From: TH5896 sp049578985
Lineage (GTDB): Archaea; Thermoproteota; Nitrososphaeria; Nitrososphaerales; Nitrososphaeraceae
DNA: 64,000 nucleotides
NCBI GenBank assembly: GCA_049578985.1
Contig: JBAUMZ010000112.1
Location: forward strand, 1 to 64,000
Reading direction: 5' to 3'
A program made the translations under genes and the position numbers. Below are positions 1 to 8,686 of the stretch, piece by piece; positions within the stretch are counted from its first letter, which is position 1; each line of letters begins with the position of its first letter. Below the pieces are notes generated by a model. The model was not told where the DNA came from and searched no databases. It worked only from the letters and a program-made list of their open reading frames with translations.

Positions 1-392
1 ATCATGTGAGGAAGAACAGCCTTTGTAAAAAGATAGGCTCCCTTTAGGTTAGTATCTATCGTTTGATCCCATTCATCTTCTGAAGTATCCACTAACTTCT
101 TGTCAAATACAACCCCTGCATTATTTACAAGTATGTCTATGCTTTCACTTCCGAATTTATCCACTGATAATTGGATAAGAGAATTCACCTGAGATGAGAC
201 ACTAACATCACACTTTAAACCTAAAGTGTTGACTTGGTTATTTACATTTTCAATTTCTTTCACTACCGAATCGATTTCGCTTTGGGTCCTAGAACACACA
301 ACGACATTTGTTACATGTTCAGCCATTTGAATCGCAGTTTCTTTTCCTATTCCTCTACCACTCCCAGTGATTATAGCAGTCTTATTTTGCAT
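1..392 (-). CDS. Short-chain dehydrogenase/reductase (SDR), 3' end outside window
   Basis: NAD(P)-dependent oxidoreductase of the classical SDR family; substrate unknown. The N-terminal 130 residues are visible: a Rossmann-type TGSGRGIG cofactor loop at residues 9-16, a CDVS segment (substrate/cofactor contact in SDRs), NNAG near residue 88 and the N-containing DTNLKGAY helix. The catalytic YxxxK lies beyond the window edge. The start is the ATG at 392, placed just before the beta strand that leads into the glycine loop, as is usual for the family. No partner gene is adjacent. Family assignment is firm; the reaction is not predictable. Confidence 0.9.
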   Translation of the reverse strand, partial: MQNKTAIITGSGRGIGKETAIQMAEHVTNVVVCSRTQSEIDSVVKEIENVNNQVNTLGLKCDVSVSSQVNSLIQLSVDKFGSESIDILVNNAGVVFDKKLVDTSEDEWDQTIDTNLKGAYLFTKAVLPHM

Positions 393-551
393 ATTTCCTT
401 GATGAATGGAATTAATACCTTTCTTCCCTCTGGTAAACATTGCTAACTCACTTTAGAGATGTTGTCATCATTTTAGCTGTCCTATTATAATGGTTCTCTA
501 GATATGTTCATAACTTCAGGCGACGAATGAAAGCACCTTTGAACATGTGAT

Positions 552-725
552 ATGGCAATTACAGTTCGGGGTGGGTAGTGGAGCACTTGGAGTGGGTAAG
601 ACCACAGTAGTGATGGATGTTGCTCAGCTACTAAAGTAGAGAGGAATCAGAGTAGGCGGTATAATCTCTAGAGGAGTGAGAACCAAGAGTTCATGGACGC
701 TGCAAGGAATTTGCTACAAACCCAG
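552..725 (+). pseudogene. Remnant of THEP1-like nucleoside-triphosphatase
   Basis: A P-loop segment GALGVGKTTVV is followed by VMDVAQLLK, a stop codon, then RGIRVGGIISRGVR. This order (Walker A, helix, RG-hydrophobic-GGI, EVR-like) matches the N-terminus of THEP1/NTPase family proteins. The ATG at 552 reads only eight codons before a TAG, so a frameshift separates it from the P-loop frame and a second stop follows the helix. The C-terminal two thirds are not recognisable. I read it as a dead gene. Confidence 0.6.
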
Positions 726-853
726 CAGCAATTCTGTTTGACTTCTATTACTGGGCGGCCCAACCCAGCAGTAGGATTCTATGATAGGGAGTCCTATAAT
801 GATTTACGTCTCAGACAGGGGCTATTTCGGGGCACCATTGTAATATCTGAATA

Positions 854-887
854 TTGACAAGAATTTATAGTGGTTTAAGAAATTCAA
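854..887 (+). repeat. Copy of dispersed TGACAAG-TTTATAG element
   Basis: Short block resembling sequences at 28647-28690, 39747-39780 and 51844-51890, sharing a GACAAGA-TTTATAG core followed by a T-rich tract and AAATT. In two of the other places it lies next to SDRPER-family genes or their promoter. Here no intact gene follows, so it may be a promoter remnant. Confidence 0.4.
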
Positions 888-951
888 GAGGAGATCTTCA
901 AGACGAAATTATTCTCTTTTGGTATGCTATGTTCTCCAATTTCTTTCACTG

Positions 952-1506
952 TTAAGGTAAATGATGATGTGGTCCCACAATACCTGTAATTGTATTCCAT
1001 TCTATTGTAGCAGCAATTAGTAGAATCATGGTAACGATTCCTATCTCTATTACCGAAGGAATGACATATTCTTTCCAAGGTTTCTTCTTTACAAACTGAT
1101 AAGCTAGAATCCCGCTCCTTGATATCGCCAATCCATAAGCAACTATTTCCATAAATCCGAATGGCTTAATTAAATCTGAAAATGGGGTAAGGTTATTCAG
1201 AAGGGGAGAACTCTCAGCTATGGCCATAGACATGAATCCTGTAGAAAACCCAGTAGAAATTCCATACCCTATTCCAATGACGGGTATAAACATTCGAAGT
1301 GAAATTCCGAGGTTATTAGAAAAAATCCCATTTCGATCAATATGTCTCACATTTTCGTTGAATTCCTGTCTTAAATTATCTGCTTCGCTTAGGTAATTCG
1401 TCATATCAGAGGCTGTACCGATGTAATATGCAATCACAAAAACAGCGATTCCAATAATTAAATAGAGTAAACGCCTCTTGATATCAACATGCAAAGTGAA
1501 TATCAT
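952..1506 (-). CDS. SpoIIM/DUF95-like integral membrane protein
   Basis: 184-residue membrane protein. Hydrophobic helices: one near the N-terminus (about residues 10-29) and three or four more from residue 70 on. The pattern of a soluble loop with NNLGISLRMFIPVIGIGYG, a glycine-rich turn, then FGFMEIVAYGLAISRSG is typical of the archaeal and bacterial stage II sporulation protein M (DUF95) family. In archaea its role is unknown; a part in membrane remodelling or export is speculative. The start ATG overlaps the stop of the upstream ORF (TAATG), so the two may be translationally coupled. Confidence 0.85.
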   Translation of the reverse strand: MIFTLHVDIKRRLLYLIIGIAVFVIAYYIGTASDMTNYLSEADNLRQEFNENVRHIDRNGIFSNNLGISLRMFIPVIGIGYGISTGFSTGFMSMAIAESSPLLNNLTPFSDLIKPFGFMEIVAYGLAISRSGILAYQFVKKKPWKEYVIPSVIEIGIVTMILLIAATIEWNTITGIVGPHHHLP

Positions 1507-1787
1507 TATACGGTTGCTGGCCCGAATTCACTTGTCTCTGAGAAGGTGAAAAAGTATTCAGACTGACCACATTTCAATGGTAATTGGACCCCTAGGCCCA
1601 GTATTTTTATAGATTCGCCAGATGTAGTGCTAGCTGAAATAGCAAAAGTCAAACTGTTTAATCTATAGTATGATGCAGCTACAAATGCATTACTACAGCA
1701 TTCACTGGAATGCTCAGTAGTGAAATAAATCAACAGCATAGAATCTGCAATATTAGAATGAGGAATATATGAATATGATATGGTCAA
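1506..1787 (-). CDS. Hypothetical protein upstream of SpoIIM-like gene
   Basis: 93-codon ORF whose TAA overlaps the ATG of the SpoIIM-like gene, an arrangement typical of coupled genes. The sequence has no family I recognise. It is serine/threonine rich, with a C-terminal beta-strand-like part (KILGLGVQLPLKCGQ). No signal peptide is apparent. The overlap is the only support; it could also be an open antisense frame or the 3' end of a truncated gene. Confidence 0.35.
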   Translation of the reverse strand: MTISYSYIPHSNIADSMLLIYFTTEHSSECCSNAFVAASYYRLNSLTFAISASTTSGESIKILGLGVQLPLKCGQSEYFFTFSETSEFGPATV

Positions 1788-1928
1788 TAAGTATATTCCC
1801 AGATGGGGACGTTCTCACTGAATAGAATGAAAGTTGGTGAGAATTCGTAGATAGGCCTCCGACGCTAGCGGGCAGCGTCAGCAGATCACATGAATATTTG
1901 TACGCTCTCCTTCGACCTACCAAATCTT

Positions 1929-2090
1929 CTAATCTAAATCAATACTGGCTCTAATTCTAATGCCTGTTGAAGCTTGAGCATCAAGCATCTTTACATCCAC
2001 AGCCATTAGTCTTCGATCTTGGTCGCTATCATCGGCGGTAGTTATCTGGATAAATGGTGCAATTTTAAGTAGATGACGTGCAATGGCCAT
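1929..2090 (-). CDS. Small hypothetical protein (53 aa)
   Basis: ATG-started 53-codon frame, MAIARHLLKIAPF at the N-terminus and STGIRIRASIDLD at the C-terminus, with ordinary amino-acid composition. It could be a real miniprotein or the residue of a longer gene. No homologous family is known to me. Confidence 0.3.
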   Translation of the reverse strand: MAIARHLLKIAPFIQITTADDSDQDRRLMAVDVKMLDAQASTGIRIRASIDLD

Positions 2091-2726
2091 CGGAGATTTG
2101 CATATAAGTATACAGAATACTCTGAGAATTCAAGAAATTGGTTTATTTATATTTGTCTATACGCATACACAAAATAAGATGATAATTGTAGTGTATTATT
2201 ACGTCCTGAGAACTGAGGGCTCCCTTCTGTAAGACGATCGTGGAGATATAATTAAAAATCTTAAATATGTTTTTCTAAACTAAAAAGAAAGTGACGTTAA
2301 TCCTAAAATCCCATTTTTTCCTCTGTGCTGTATATTATCAAGACCTAACTTATCTAGACGATCCAGAGGGAGTTCTAGCAACTTTTTCATGCATCTACTG
2401 TCTTACAGAGCGTCAGTTTGTGTTAATGAGGCTATTTGACAACCAACCTTAAGTTTTTTGAGCCTTTTCTTTTACCTTTATGAAATAAATACATTGTCAA
2501 GTCATTAGCCCCTTAAATGAAAAAATTGTATGACAGTCAAGACAGTTGAGACAACAACATCTCACTATCCTTATTGTTAGTCATCGATCTAGTAGTATTA
2601 GATGTTCACCATTTCCTCTTGGCTTCGCCTGGAATTATCCTCATCTAGAAACGCTGTTAGTTGGATTGAGATATAATGTGTTCAAAATTATTTTTCTTTT
2701 TATTCCCTATTTAGTGAAATGCAACC
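2091..2726. other. Gene-poor AT-rich stretch
   Basis: I see no convincing coding frame, RNA gene or repeat. Several T-runs are present. The open frame of 68 codons at 2546-2752 has composition unlike protein and is rejected. Confidence 0.5.
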
Positions 2727-2864
2727 ATGTCCGAAAAGAGTGTAAGGCATAGTTTGACGATAAACTACAGGAAAGGTTTCTTCGGAGAATCGTTTTCAGA
2801 CTTGATTTCCCGTATATTAGAGGAACTGGAAAATTCACAACAAAATGGAGGTTCTTCGAGTTGA
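2727..2864 (+). CDS. Small hypothetical protein (45 aa)
   Basis: ATG frame with a plausible soluble composition: basic start (MSEKSVRHSLTINYRKG), amphipathic helix SDLISRILEELEN, polar tail. No known motif. Isolated, with no obvious partner. Confidence 0.4.
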   Translation: MSEKSVRHSLTINYRKGFFGESFSDLISRILEELENSQQNGGSSS

Positions 2865-3522
2865 CGGCGGTACCTACTAATATTGACTATTTTCTAAGTC
2901 GCAATTGCAGAAAATTTAAGCACGAGGATTGCTACGGTGCCTGGAACGGATTAGGATTACAAGTTTTCTGCTGTTGTCTATGTCACAACAAAATAAAGTG
3001 GGCCTGTCAGGGATATACCTGGCTTAATAACTGATTAGAATGCTCACCTCTTGAACGTCATGTGAATATTCTAATATGCAGATGAGCTTCTTAGATCAGA
3101 TAAGAAAGAGATTCAGTCACACATAATGTTACCTGATGATGAGATCGAATCGAGATCAGAGTGCTACAAATTCGTTGGTATAGTGTAAATGTAATTGGAC
3201 AGAGTTTGCCCCCCTACGAAAACAATAGCTACAACCGCATCGGAGTCGACAGGAATTCCAACTCCAACTAACTATTATCATAGATCGCTTAGATCCCTTG
3301 TACAAATTCTGGAGGTTATAATATCATTCATTTCAACTGAAAAAAGTAGCATCACCGGCTCCAGAAGCACCTCCACAAGTATACCAAAATCGCTAGTGAT
3401 ATGTGCGTGGACATCTAAAGAATCTAATTTAATCTGAGATTGTAAATGTACCATTTAGTTTTTAATTCAATCTTACCTAACTCGAAGTACTCATTCCAAA
3501 ATCGATCTCTGCCTACTGTGTC
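2865..3522. other. Gene-poor stretch with possible eroded minus-strand frame
   Basis: Between about 3180 and 3455 the minus strand can be read as a 57-codon frame (MVHLQSQIKLDSLDVHAHI...) and a second piece in another frame, perhaps an eroded gene. Neither is recognisable. Nothing else is seen. Confidence 0.3.
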
Positions 3523-3705
3523 CTACTTTGATGAAAGTTCTTTCAATTTTTGTGATTGTTCAATACCTTTGATCGGCAGGTTTTCTGCATCGAGTAAACC
3601 TATCTGAGTTAGGAATGATGCTTGGTCCCGGTAGATGTGTTCGTACACTATTTTGTTACCTCTGAATTTCATTACAACTACGACGGGTAACTCTACGTAC
3701 TTGCC
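3523..3705 (-). pseudogene. Truncated copy of the SnoaL-like gene at 37.5 kb
   Basis: The last 60 codons are nearly identical to the C-terminus of the intact gene at 37546-38094: GKYVELPVVVVMKFRG, EHIYRDQASFLTQIG and the shared end KLKELSSK. Similarity stops abruptly at about 3705, just before GKYVEL, so the first two thirds are missing. No start codon is available. It is a 5'-truncated duplicate of an NTF2/SnoaL-fold gene. Confidence 0.85.
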
Positions 3706-3996
3706 TATACATATGTTGAAGATGCGCGAGTACCGCTACATTGCCGATTACCGCCTATTTCCTTCCGAAGTTATGTAGAGTGTAATAGGAGAAGTCAACA
3801 TGTGTAGTTGTTGCTATTATACGCGTGTAGTTATTGCTATTCATGTCACTACAAGATTGAAAGAAAAAGAAGTAGAATGAAATGAAGAGATGACCCATAA
3901 CATTGAACAGGGTGAATCATGTAAAGTCTCCGACGCAAGCGGAAAGAAGAAAGAAATATTAGCACCAGAAAAAAGGTGAGGGTTTCTATTTCTTTA
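3706..3996. other. Non-coding stretch with short direct repeat
   Basis: Contains an imperfect tandem repeat around 3800-3842 (GTGTAGTTGTTGCTATT and GTGTAGTTATTGCTATT). No gene seen. Confidence 0.4.
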
Positions 3997-4290
3997 TCAA
4001 CCTCCCATTCTTGAAATCGCCTTCTTCAAATCGTCCAAATTCATTGCAGGATGGATCTCTACATTGGCATCATATTCCTGAAACAATGGTTCTGCTATCG
4101 CAGGGATCATATCTGGACTCGATAAGTCCAAAACGAATACCATTGTTCTCATTCCGTTCAAGTCGGTAAAATACGCGGCCTCACAATTGACCTTCTCAAT
4201 ATAGTCCTCGACGTTCTTCAAGAAATTGGGATCTTTGACCATTTTGTTGCCTGCGGTTGTTGGAATCATTGCTCTAACTACTACTCTCAT
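3997..4290 (-). CDS. Conserved hypothetical protein (97 aa), ferredoxin-like fold suspected
   Basis: 97 residues, ATG start, clean end. Alternating strand-helix pattern: MRVVVRAMIPTTAGN, helix VEDYIEKV, strand AAYFTDLNGMRTMVFVLDL, helix PAIAEPLFQEYDANVEI, then a C-terminal helix. This resembles small dimeric alpha+beta barrel proteins, and similar proteins are common in thaumarchaea as far as I recall. Function unknown. Divergent from the DUF4242 gene at 4573, which has a comparable size and probably a related fold. Confidence 0.8.
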   Translation of the reverse strand: MRVVVRAMIPTTAGNKMVKDPNFLKNVEDYIEKVNCEAAYFTDLNGMRTMVFVLDLSSPDMIPAIAEPLFQEYDANVEIHPAMNLDDLKKAISRMGG

Positions 4291-4572
4291 TTGATTCTCA
4301 ACATTGACTGGTTAGGTCACATAAATAAGGTTGTATCTGGTCCTTAGATGAGAGGCATGTTTGACCTGCCAAAACCTAAGAAAACAAAGATGTTGGATTT
4401 GAGGATATAGTTAAATTGTGGATAATTTGCACACCAGATCAACTTATAGAATTGGAATATGCATTAAGATGATGTACAGAAATCCTGAATTTCTGTTCCG
4501 ATGCATAACTGCATTTAAACTCAAAGAGAACCTTTAAGGGATTGAACGAATAAAGGATATCCATATCGGTCT

Positions 4573-4881
4573 ATGCCTACATTCATGGACTTTCATTCTA
4601 TGGGTAAATACACAGAGGACGATCTCAAGAAAAGTCAGACTGAACCCAGAGATGAGTTTGGAGTTAAGGTCCTAAATATTTTTTATGATACGGAATCATG
4701 TATGATATTTTGTCTTTTAGATGCCCCCGATAGATACGCCGTGGAGAATCATCATGCGAAGTTCGGAACTAAATGTGAATGGATTACCCCCGTGAAGATG
4801 ACCGTGGAATATGAAGGTTCTAATCTGGCGGGTGCAGATTTTGCGCCCAAAAAATTACTGCAACAACAATCCGGGGAATGA
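4573..4881 (+). CDS. DUF4242 family protein (SCO4226-type)
   Basis: 102-residue cytosolic protein. The N-terminal MPTFMDFHSMGKYTEDDL strand-helix, the central VKVLNIFYD and CMIFCLLDAPDRYAVENHHA are diagnostic of the DUF4242 ferredoxin-like family, in which one member (SCO4226) is described as nickel binding. Metal binding here is not established, though H and C residues are present. The 13 bases up to and including its ATG (ATATCGGTCTATG) are identical to those at the start of the SnoaL-like gene at 37546, suggesting a shared promoter type. Confidence 0.85.
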   Translation: MPTFMDFHSMGKYTEDDLKKSQTEPRDEFGVKVLNIFYDTESCMIFCLLDAPDRYAVENHHAKFGTKCEWITPVKMTVEYEGSNLAGADFAPKKLLQQQSGE

Positions 4882-5135
4882 ATTTATAATCGACTTTAAA
4901 GTAGGGTAGTTTACCATTTGATATATCACTGTTTACCACAGTGTCAAACTACCAGCGGGTTCAACAGAACCAAAAGAATTATTATGTAACACATTGTTAC
5001 AGCATGCATATTTAAAAAGATAGTTAATTTTGGCTTTTGATAGAGTATTCCACGGATTATATATGAGAATGGAGTACTCCTGCGACAAATGCTTTTTATG
5101 ACCACAATTCCTCATAAATGGTCTTTTAGAAGCAG

Positions 5136-5306
5136 TTACTTTACTTCCTTTTGTGCACATGTGTCACAGTATTTTTCTACGAGTATGACTCCATCGCCTA
5201 CAGTGAATAATGCCTCCTGAGTAGCCTTGTTACCACAGGTTATACAAAATTTTGTCTTTCCACTACTGTCAATAAATGTCCTTAACATTGAAAATATTTT
5301 TTCCAT
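5136..5306 (-). CDS. Small zinc-ribbon-like protein (56 aa)
   Basis: 56-residue protein with two CxxC knuckles: CITC at residues 21-24 and CDTC at 47-50, separated by a beta-like segment (ALFTVGDGVILVEKY). This is a compact zinc ribbon. ATG start; TAA end. Similar miniproteins occur at 50259, 32472 and 60089 in this window. Role unknown; DNA, RNA or protein binding are all possible. Confidence 0.65.
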   Translation of the reverse strand: MEKIFSMLRTFIDSSGKTKFCITCGNKATQEALFTVGDGVILVEKYCDTCAQKEVK

Positions 5307-5659
5307 TCTATTGATTCACTCTTACTAAGATTTCGTTCGTCATATTCCCTGGCAATACTGCAGCTATGGTTCTTGCATCAGAGATGAATTTTGGATTGTT
5401 TCTCATTATTATGAGTAGTTGTTATGCATATAAGAACTTACACTCCAAAAGATATCGAAGTAAAGAAGTCATACTGGCGCTTTTGATGTTGTCTTTCCTG
5501 ACGGTGTGATGATGGCCATTCTAAGGTTGTTGCCGAGATCTATCTACATGATTGACAGAACCACTTCCGGCTTGGCAGAGTGTTCGTTCGGTAGGTACAC
5601 GGAGTAGCATTCTGCCGAAACCCTTATTCAAGTGTGTTCATTAGTACCTAACAAAGGGA
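5307..5659. other. Non-coding stretch before DUF72 gene
   Basis: A 20-codon frame (MHIRTYTPKDIEV...) begins near 5425 and is soon stopped. It may be the residue of a lost gene. Nothing else is recognisable. Confidence 0.3.
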
Positions 5660-6544
5660 TTGCAGTATTACATAGGATGTTCTGGATGGTCCTATTCATC
5701 CTGGCAAGGGCCATTCTATCCCAAGAACATTGAAAATTCTAAATGGTTAAAATACTATTCACAGGTCTTTAATTATGTTGAAATAGACTCCTCCTTTTAC
5801 AGAATTCCCAATGAATTCATGGTCAAGAACTGGTATAAACGGACTCCTAAGAACTTTCGGTTTACTGCGAAATTTCCTAAAGTTATAACGCATGACAAGA
5901 GATTATCGAACTGCGATGAGGATCAACTGAATTACTTCTTTGAATCTATCTCTGAATTAAAGGAAAAATTACTGGCATTATTGATTCAGTTGCCACCTTC
6001 CATAGACATTGTTGAAGGCCTAGATGCTCTCAGAAATATTCTTCCATATTTTGACAAGGGTTTAAGATATGCGGTAGAAGTAAGACACAGGTCATGGTTT
6101 CAAGATCTTGCATACAACTTCTTCAGGAATAACGGGATGTGCCTTGTATGGAGTCAACTTGCAGACATTCGCACGCCACCTATAGTCACCTCTGATTTTG
6201 TTTATGTTAGGTTGATTGGTGACAGGAGTATTCAGGAAAAGGATTTTGGACGTATTCAGATTGATAGAATAAAGGAAATGAAGAAAGTCGCGCGCAACTT
6301 CAGGAAAGACTCTGATGAGAATAACTTATCCGGAGTTAAATTTTCAATCGTCGCCGCAAATAACCATTATGCAGGTTTTGGTCCTGGCACAGTTAACATA
6401 TTTAGGCAATTACTAGGTATGGAGGAAGTTAAATGGGGTAATGAATTTGTAACTACTGATAACCTAGAAAGAGAAGACAAGATTGGTGCGGATGATGGGG
6501 TCATCAGGACCAAACAAACAAGTCTATCTGATTTTTGGAAATGA
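5660..6544 (+). CDS. DUF72 domain protein (YecE-like)
   Basis: 294 residues with a TIM-barrel-like DUF72 pattern: YYIGCSGWSYSSW at the N-terminus, then FYP, NYVEIDSSFYRIP, RFTAKFPKVITH, LIQLPPS, YAVEVRHRSW and the late FVYVRLIGD. The length is usual for the family. Biochemical function is not established. The best start is TTG at 5660 because it directly precedes the conserved first strand and no ATG is near. A C-terminal tail of about 50 polar residues is extra relative to short members. Confidence 0.93.
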   Translation: MQYYIGCSGWSYSSWQGPFYPKNIENSKWLKYYSQVFNYVEIDSSFYRIPNEFMVKNWYKRTPKNFRFTAKFPKVITHDKRLSNCDEDQLNYFFESISELKEKLLALLIQLPPSIDIVEGLDALRNILPYFDKGLRYAVEVRHRSWFQDLAYNFFRNNGMCLVWSQLADIRTPPIVTSDFVYVRLIGDRSIQEKDFGRIQIDRIKEMKKVARNFRKDSDENNLSGVKFSIVAANNHYAGFGPGTVNIFRQLLGMEEVKWGNEFVTTDNLEREDKIGADDGVIRTKQTSLSDFWK

Positions 6545-6591
6545 ATTCAACTCCATGTTAGATAAGTAAAATTATGAAAAATCACCAGAAC

Positions 6592-6990
6592 TTAATGTTC
6601 GTCTAAATACTTGTGCCAATTATCAATCTCTTTATCAAATCCCTTTAGTTGTTCCTGAAACTGTTCATTAGTAAGTCCATCTGGCCTCGTAAATGTCCAA
6701 GTAGTCGTAGAACCTCCCTCGTTAGGAACCACTCTAACATACACTTTCCATTCCAGACCTGCGCCTTCAAACTCATGGTCCAAAATTCCAAACTCATGAA
6801 TTCCATTTACTTTCATCTTTCCATTCCCTGCGACGACATGATGAAAATTCCACCAATCTCCATCTCCTTTTGTAACTGATTTAATTGTACCGCCAATCTC
6901 CATATTCTTGACGTCTGAAAAGAAGTCGAATACTTTATCTGCAGGTTTACTAACGGTCATGACTTTCACAATAATTTGCCTAGGTGCCAT
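6592..6990 (-). CDS. SRPBCC (START-like) family protein
   Basis: 132 residues with the helix-grip pattern of polyketide cyclase/START-like proteins: IIVKVMTVSKPADKVFDFF (strand 1 and first helix), a beta-meander with GDGDWWNFHHVVAGNGKM and FEGAGLEWKVYVRVVP, and a long C-terminal helix (EQFQEQLKGFDKEIDNW). Such proteins bind hydrophobic ligands; the ligand here is unknown. Convergent with the DUF72 gene; the 3' ends are 47 bases apart. Confidence 0.88.
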   Translation of the reverse strand: MAPRQIIVKVMTVSKPADKVFDFFSDVKNMEIGGTIKSVTKGDGDWWNFHHVVAGNGKMKVNGIHEFGILDHEFEGAGLEWKVYVRVVPNEGGSTTTWTFTRPDGLTNEQFQEQLKGFDKEIDNWHKYLDEH

Positions 6991-7296
6991 GCGATTATTC
7001 TTCTACCACATCTGCCCCCATGAATATTTATTCCTTATTGTACTGGATGATCAATATCTTCTCCTCTCCCAAGGTGTCAATAAACGCCAATCGTTATTGT
7101 GGCAACAGAATTTCCGCTCGCAAATACTTCATCAAATCAATCATGTCGTTGATACACACACAATGAATGGATCCTCATTGAGGAAAAGTGATCCTAATTG
7201 AATCAAGTGGGTAAAATGGGATGATCGATTACCCCATTTCCCAAACCCGAAAGATCCTTTAAAGGAACCAACATTCAGGTATAACGGGGCTTATCA
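6991..7296. other. Intergenic stretch
   Basis: Open frames here are antisense or compositionally poor. The last 60 bases probably hold the promoter of the UPF0060 pair. Confidence 0.4.
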
Positions 7297-7677
7297 ATGA
7301 TTCCTCCCAGTAACATAACAAAGAGAATTTTATGGTCAGGATTCCTCTTTTTCCTTGCAGGTTTATGTGAAATCGGAGGAGGTTATCTCGTATGGTTATG
7401 GTTAAGAGAAGATATGAGTTGGATTCTGGGCGCAATTGGAGGATTTATTCTATTCTTATATGGGGTTGTTCCTACTCTTCAATCGTCGTATTTCCATAGA
7501 ATCTACGCCGCCTATGGTGGAATATTTATTGTTATGGCATTGGTTTGGGGCTTTGCGTTTGAAGGTGTAAATCCTGATTTCTACGATATTCTTGGTGCAT
7601 CTATTGCAATTATTGGTGTAATAATAATATATTACACGCCAAGAAAAGGAGAAAAAGAATTATGGACTGATCGATAA
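7297..7677 (+). CDS. UPF0060 (YnfA-like) membrane protein, first of pair
   Basis: 126 residues, four predicted membrane helices. Family signature: LAGLCEIGGGYLVWLWLRE, then GFILFLYGVVPTLQ, FHRIYAAYGGIFIVMALVWG and a last helix ending IIIYYTPR. YnfA proteins are related in fold to small multidrug resistance transporters; efflux is plausible but unproven here. The stop codon overlaps the start of the next gene (TAATG), so the two are coupled. Confidence 0.95.
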   Translation: MIPPSNITKRILWSGFLFFLAGLCEIGGGYLVWLWLREDMSWILGAIGGFILFLYGVVPTLQSSYFHRIYAAYGGIFIVMALVWGFAFEGVNPDFYDILGASIAIIGVIIIYYTPRKGEKELWTDR

Positions 7678-8012
7678 TGGAAGTCCAACTTTTAGTTATT
7701 TCATTAGGACTGTTTTTTCTTGCGGCAATCCTGGAGATTGGTGGTGGGTATTTGGTATGGCAATGGCTAAGAGAACATAGGACTATCATATTGGGAATCT
7801 CAGGAGGAATAATATTATTCATATATGGTTTCATCCCGACTCTTCAACCATCACATTTTGGAAGAGTATATGCGGCATATGGAGGAATCTTTATTATTTC
7901 ATCAATCATATGGGGATTCTTGGTTGACAGAAAAAGACCAGATAAATATGAAATAATAGGTTCTGTTGTTTCTGTGTGTGGTGCTTTAATAATGTTTTAT
8001 CCTCCAAGATAA
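7677..8012 (+). CDS. UPF0060 (YnfA-like) membrane protein, second of pair
   Basis: 111 residues, same four-helix family as its neighbour: LEIGGGYLVWQWLRE, FIYGFIPTLQPSHFGRVYAAYGGIF. It shares clear similarity with the first protein but has diverged substantially, so this is an old tandem duplication. Adjacent coupled SMR-like genes often make heterodimers; that is an inference here. Confidence 0.95.
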   Translation: MEVQLLVISLGLFFLAAILEIGGGYLVWQWLREHRTIILGISGGIILFIYGFIPTLQPSHFGRVYAAYGGIFIISSIIWGFLVDRKRPDKYEIIGSVVSVCGALIMFYPPR

Positions 8013-8075
8013 TTGTGATTAAAGTCGTAAAGCTGTAGTTAAATAGTAAGTGACTTTCGATCCTTAGATCATACG

Positions 8076-8216
8076 ATGATGAGGTGCGCCGAATGTAATT
8101 GTATTCCCAAGGTCGATTGCATTAAAGGTTCTGAAGACGGATGTCATAACTGTACAAGAGATATCTGTTGTTGCCACCTCACGACCATCCTTGCTCATCA
8201 TTACTCCTATCCCTGA
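8076..8216 (+). CDS. Cysteine-rich miniprotein (46 aa)
   Basis: 46 codons with nine cysteines: CAECNC, VDC, GCHNC and CCC. It could be a metal-binding (metallothionein-like or zinc) peptide. Caution: its 3' third overlaps, on the other strand, the C-terminal part of the pseudogene at 8180-8440, so the open frame could be partly accidental. Confidence 0.4.
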   Translation: MMRCAECNCIPKVDCIKGSEDGCHNCTRDICCCHLTTILAHHYSYP

Positions 8217-8440
8217 CTTGACTATGAGAAGTCCCATCAGGTCTTTGAATCGCCCAATACGCCCAGGTTGTTGTCACTTCCAGACTCCCCGTGAATATTC
8301 CTATGCCTTCAATGGAGGTCTCAAATTTTGGATTTCCATTCTGAATTGATTGTACTCTTCCAGAGTACTAGCCAGTAATCCTTCCTCTACTTTCGAAAAG
8401 TAATTGTCCTAAAATCAGAATTCTCATAATATGGCGGTCA
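8180..8440 (-). pseudogene. Broken paralog of the gene piece at 37036-37248
   Basis: Reads GRITG, a TAG stop (8368-8370), YSGRVQSIQNGNPKFE, SLEVTTTWAYWAIQRPDG and, after a frameshift, MSKDGREVA. The TTTWxYWxIQRPDG and xSKDGxEVA parts match NLDVTETWTYWTIQRPDG and MTKDGGEVA at about 37.1 kb on the other strand. A nonsense codon and at least one frameshift make it non-functional. Family function unknown. Confidence 0.75.
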
Positions 8441-8512
8441 TATCGACGATTTATGTAATTCTATATCTAACCGTTATATGTCGAAGAATACACTTCAATA
8501 CATGATCTAAAG

Positions 8513-8686
8513 ATGGAAAAAGTACCAAAAAGTGAAGATTTTGAAGATAAAGTAGTAGACATTGACGATGTACTAGAAAAGGATATTGAAGAACAAATTG
8601 AAGAGCATGTGGCTTTTCCATATGAAAATATGAAATTGCAGCTTACTTCCCCGGAATGTCGAATATGTTTATTATCTATGGAGTAG
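8513..8686 (+). CDS. Small acidic hypothetical protein (57 aa)
   Basis: 57 codons, ATG start, strongly acidic N-terminal half (DFEDKVVDIDDVLEKDIEEQ) and a C-terminal LQLTSPECRIC. The acidic helix plus a CxxC-like end suggests a short soluble protein. A 71-codon frame at 8656-8871 overlaps its end in another frame and looks less protein-like. Function unknown. Confidence 0.5.
   Translation: MEKVPKSEDFEDKVVDIDDVLEKDIEEQIEEHVAFPYENMKLQLTSPECRICLLSME

Noticed and set aside
3195..3437. 80-codon plus-strand frame
   Set aside because: Serine/threonine-rich nonsense composition; the opposite strand looks more protein-like though also broken.
4933..5160. 75-codon minus-strand frame
   Set aside because: Overlaps the start region after the zinc-ribbon gene and has no protein character.
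5425..5485. Ribosomal protein L13-like N-terminus (RTYTPKDIEVKKSYW)
   Set aside because: Similarity is to the bacterial form, very short and followed by a stop; not reliable.
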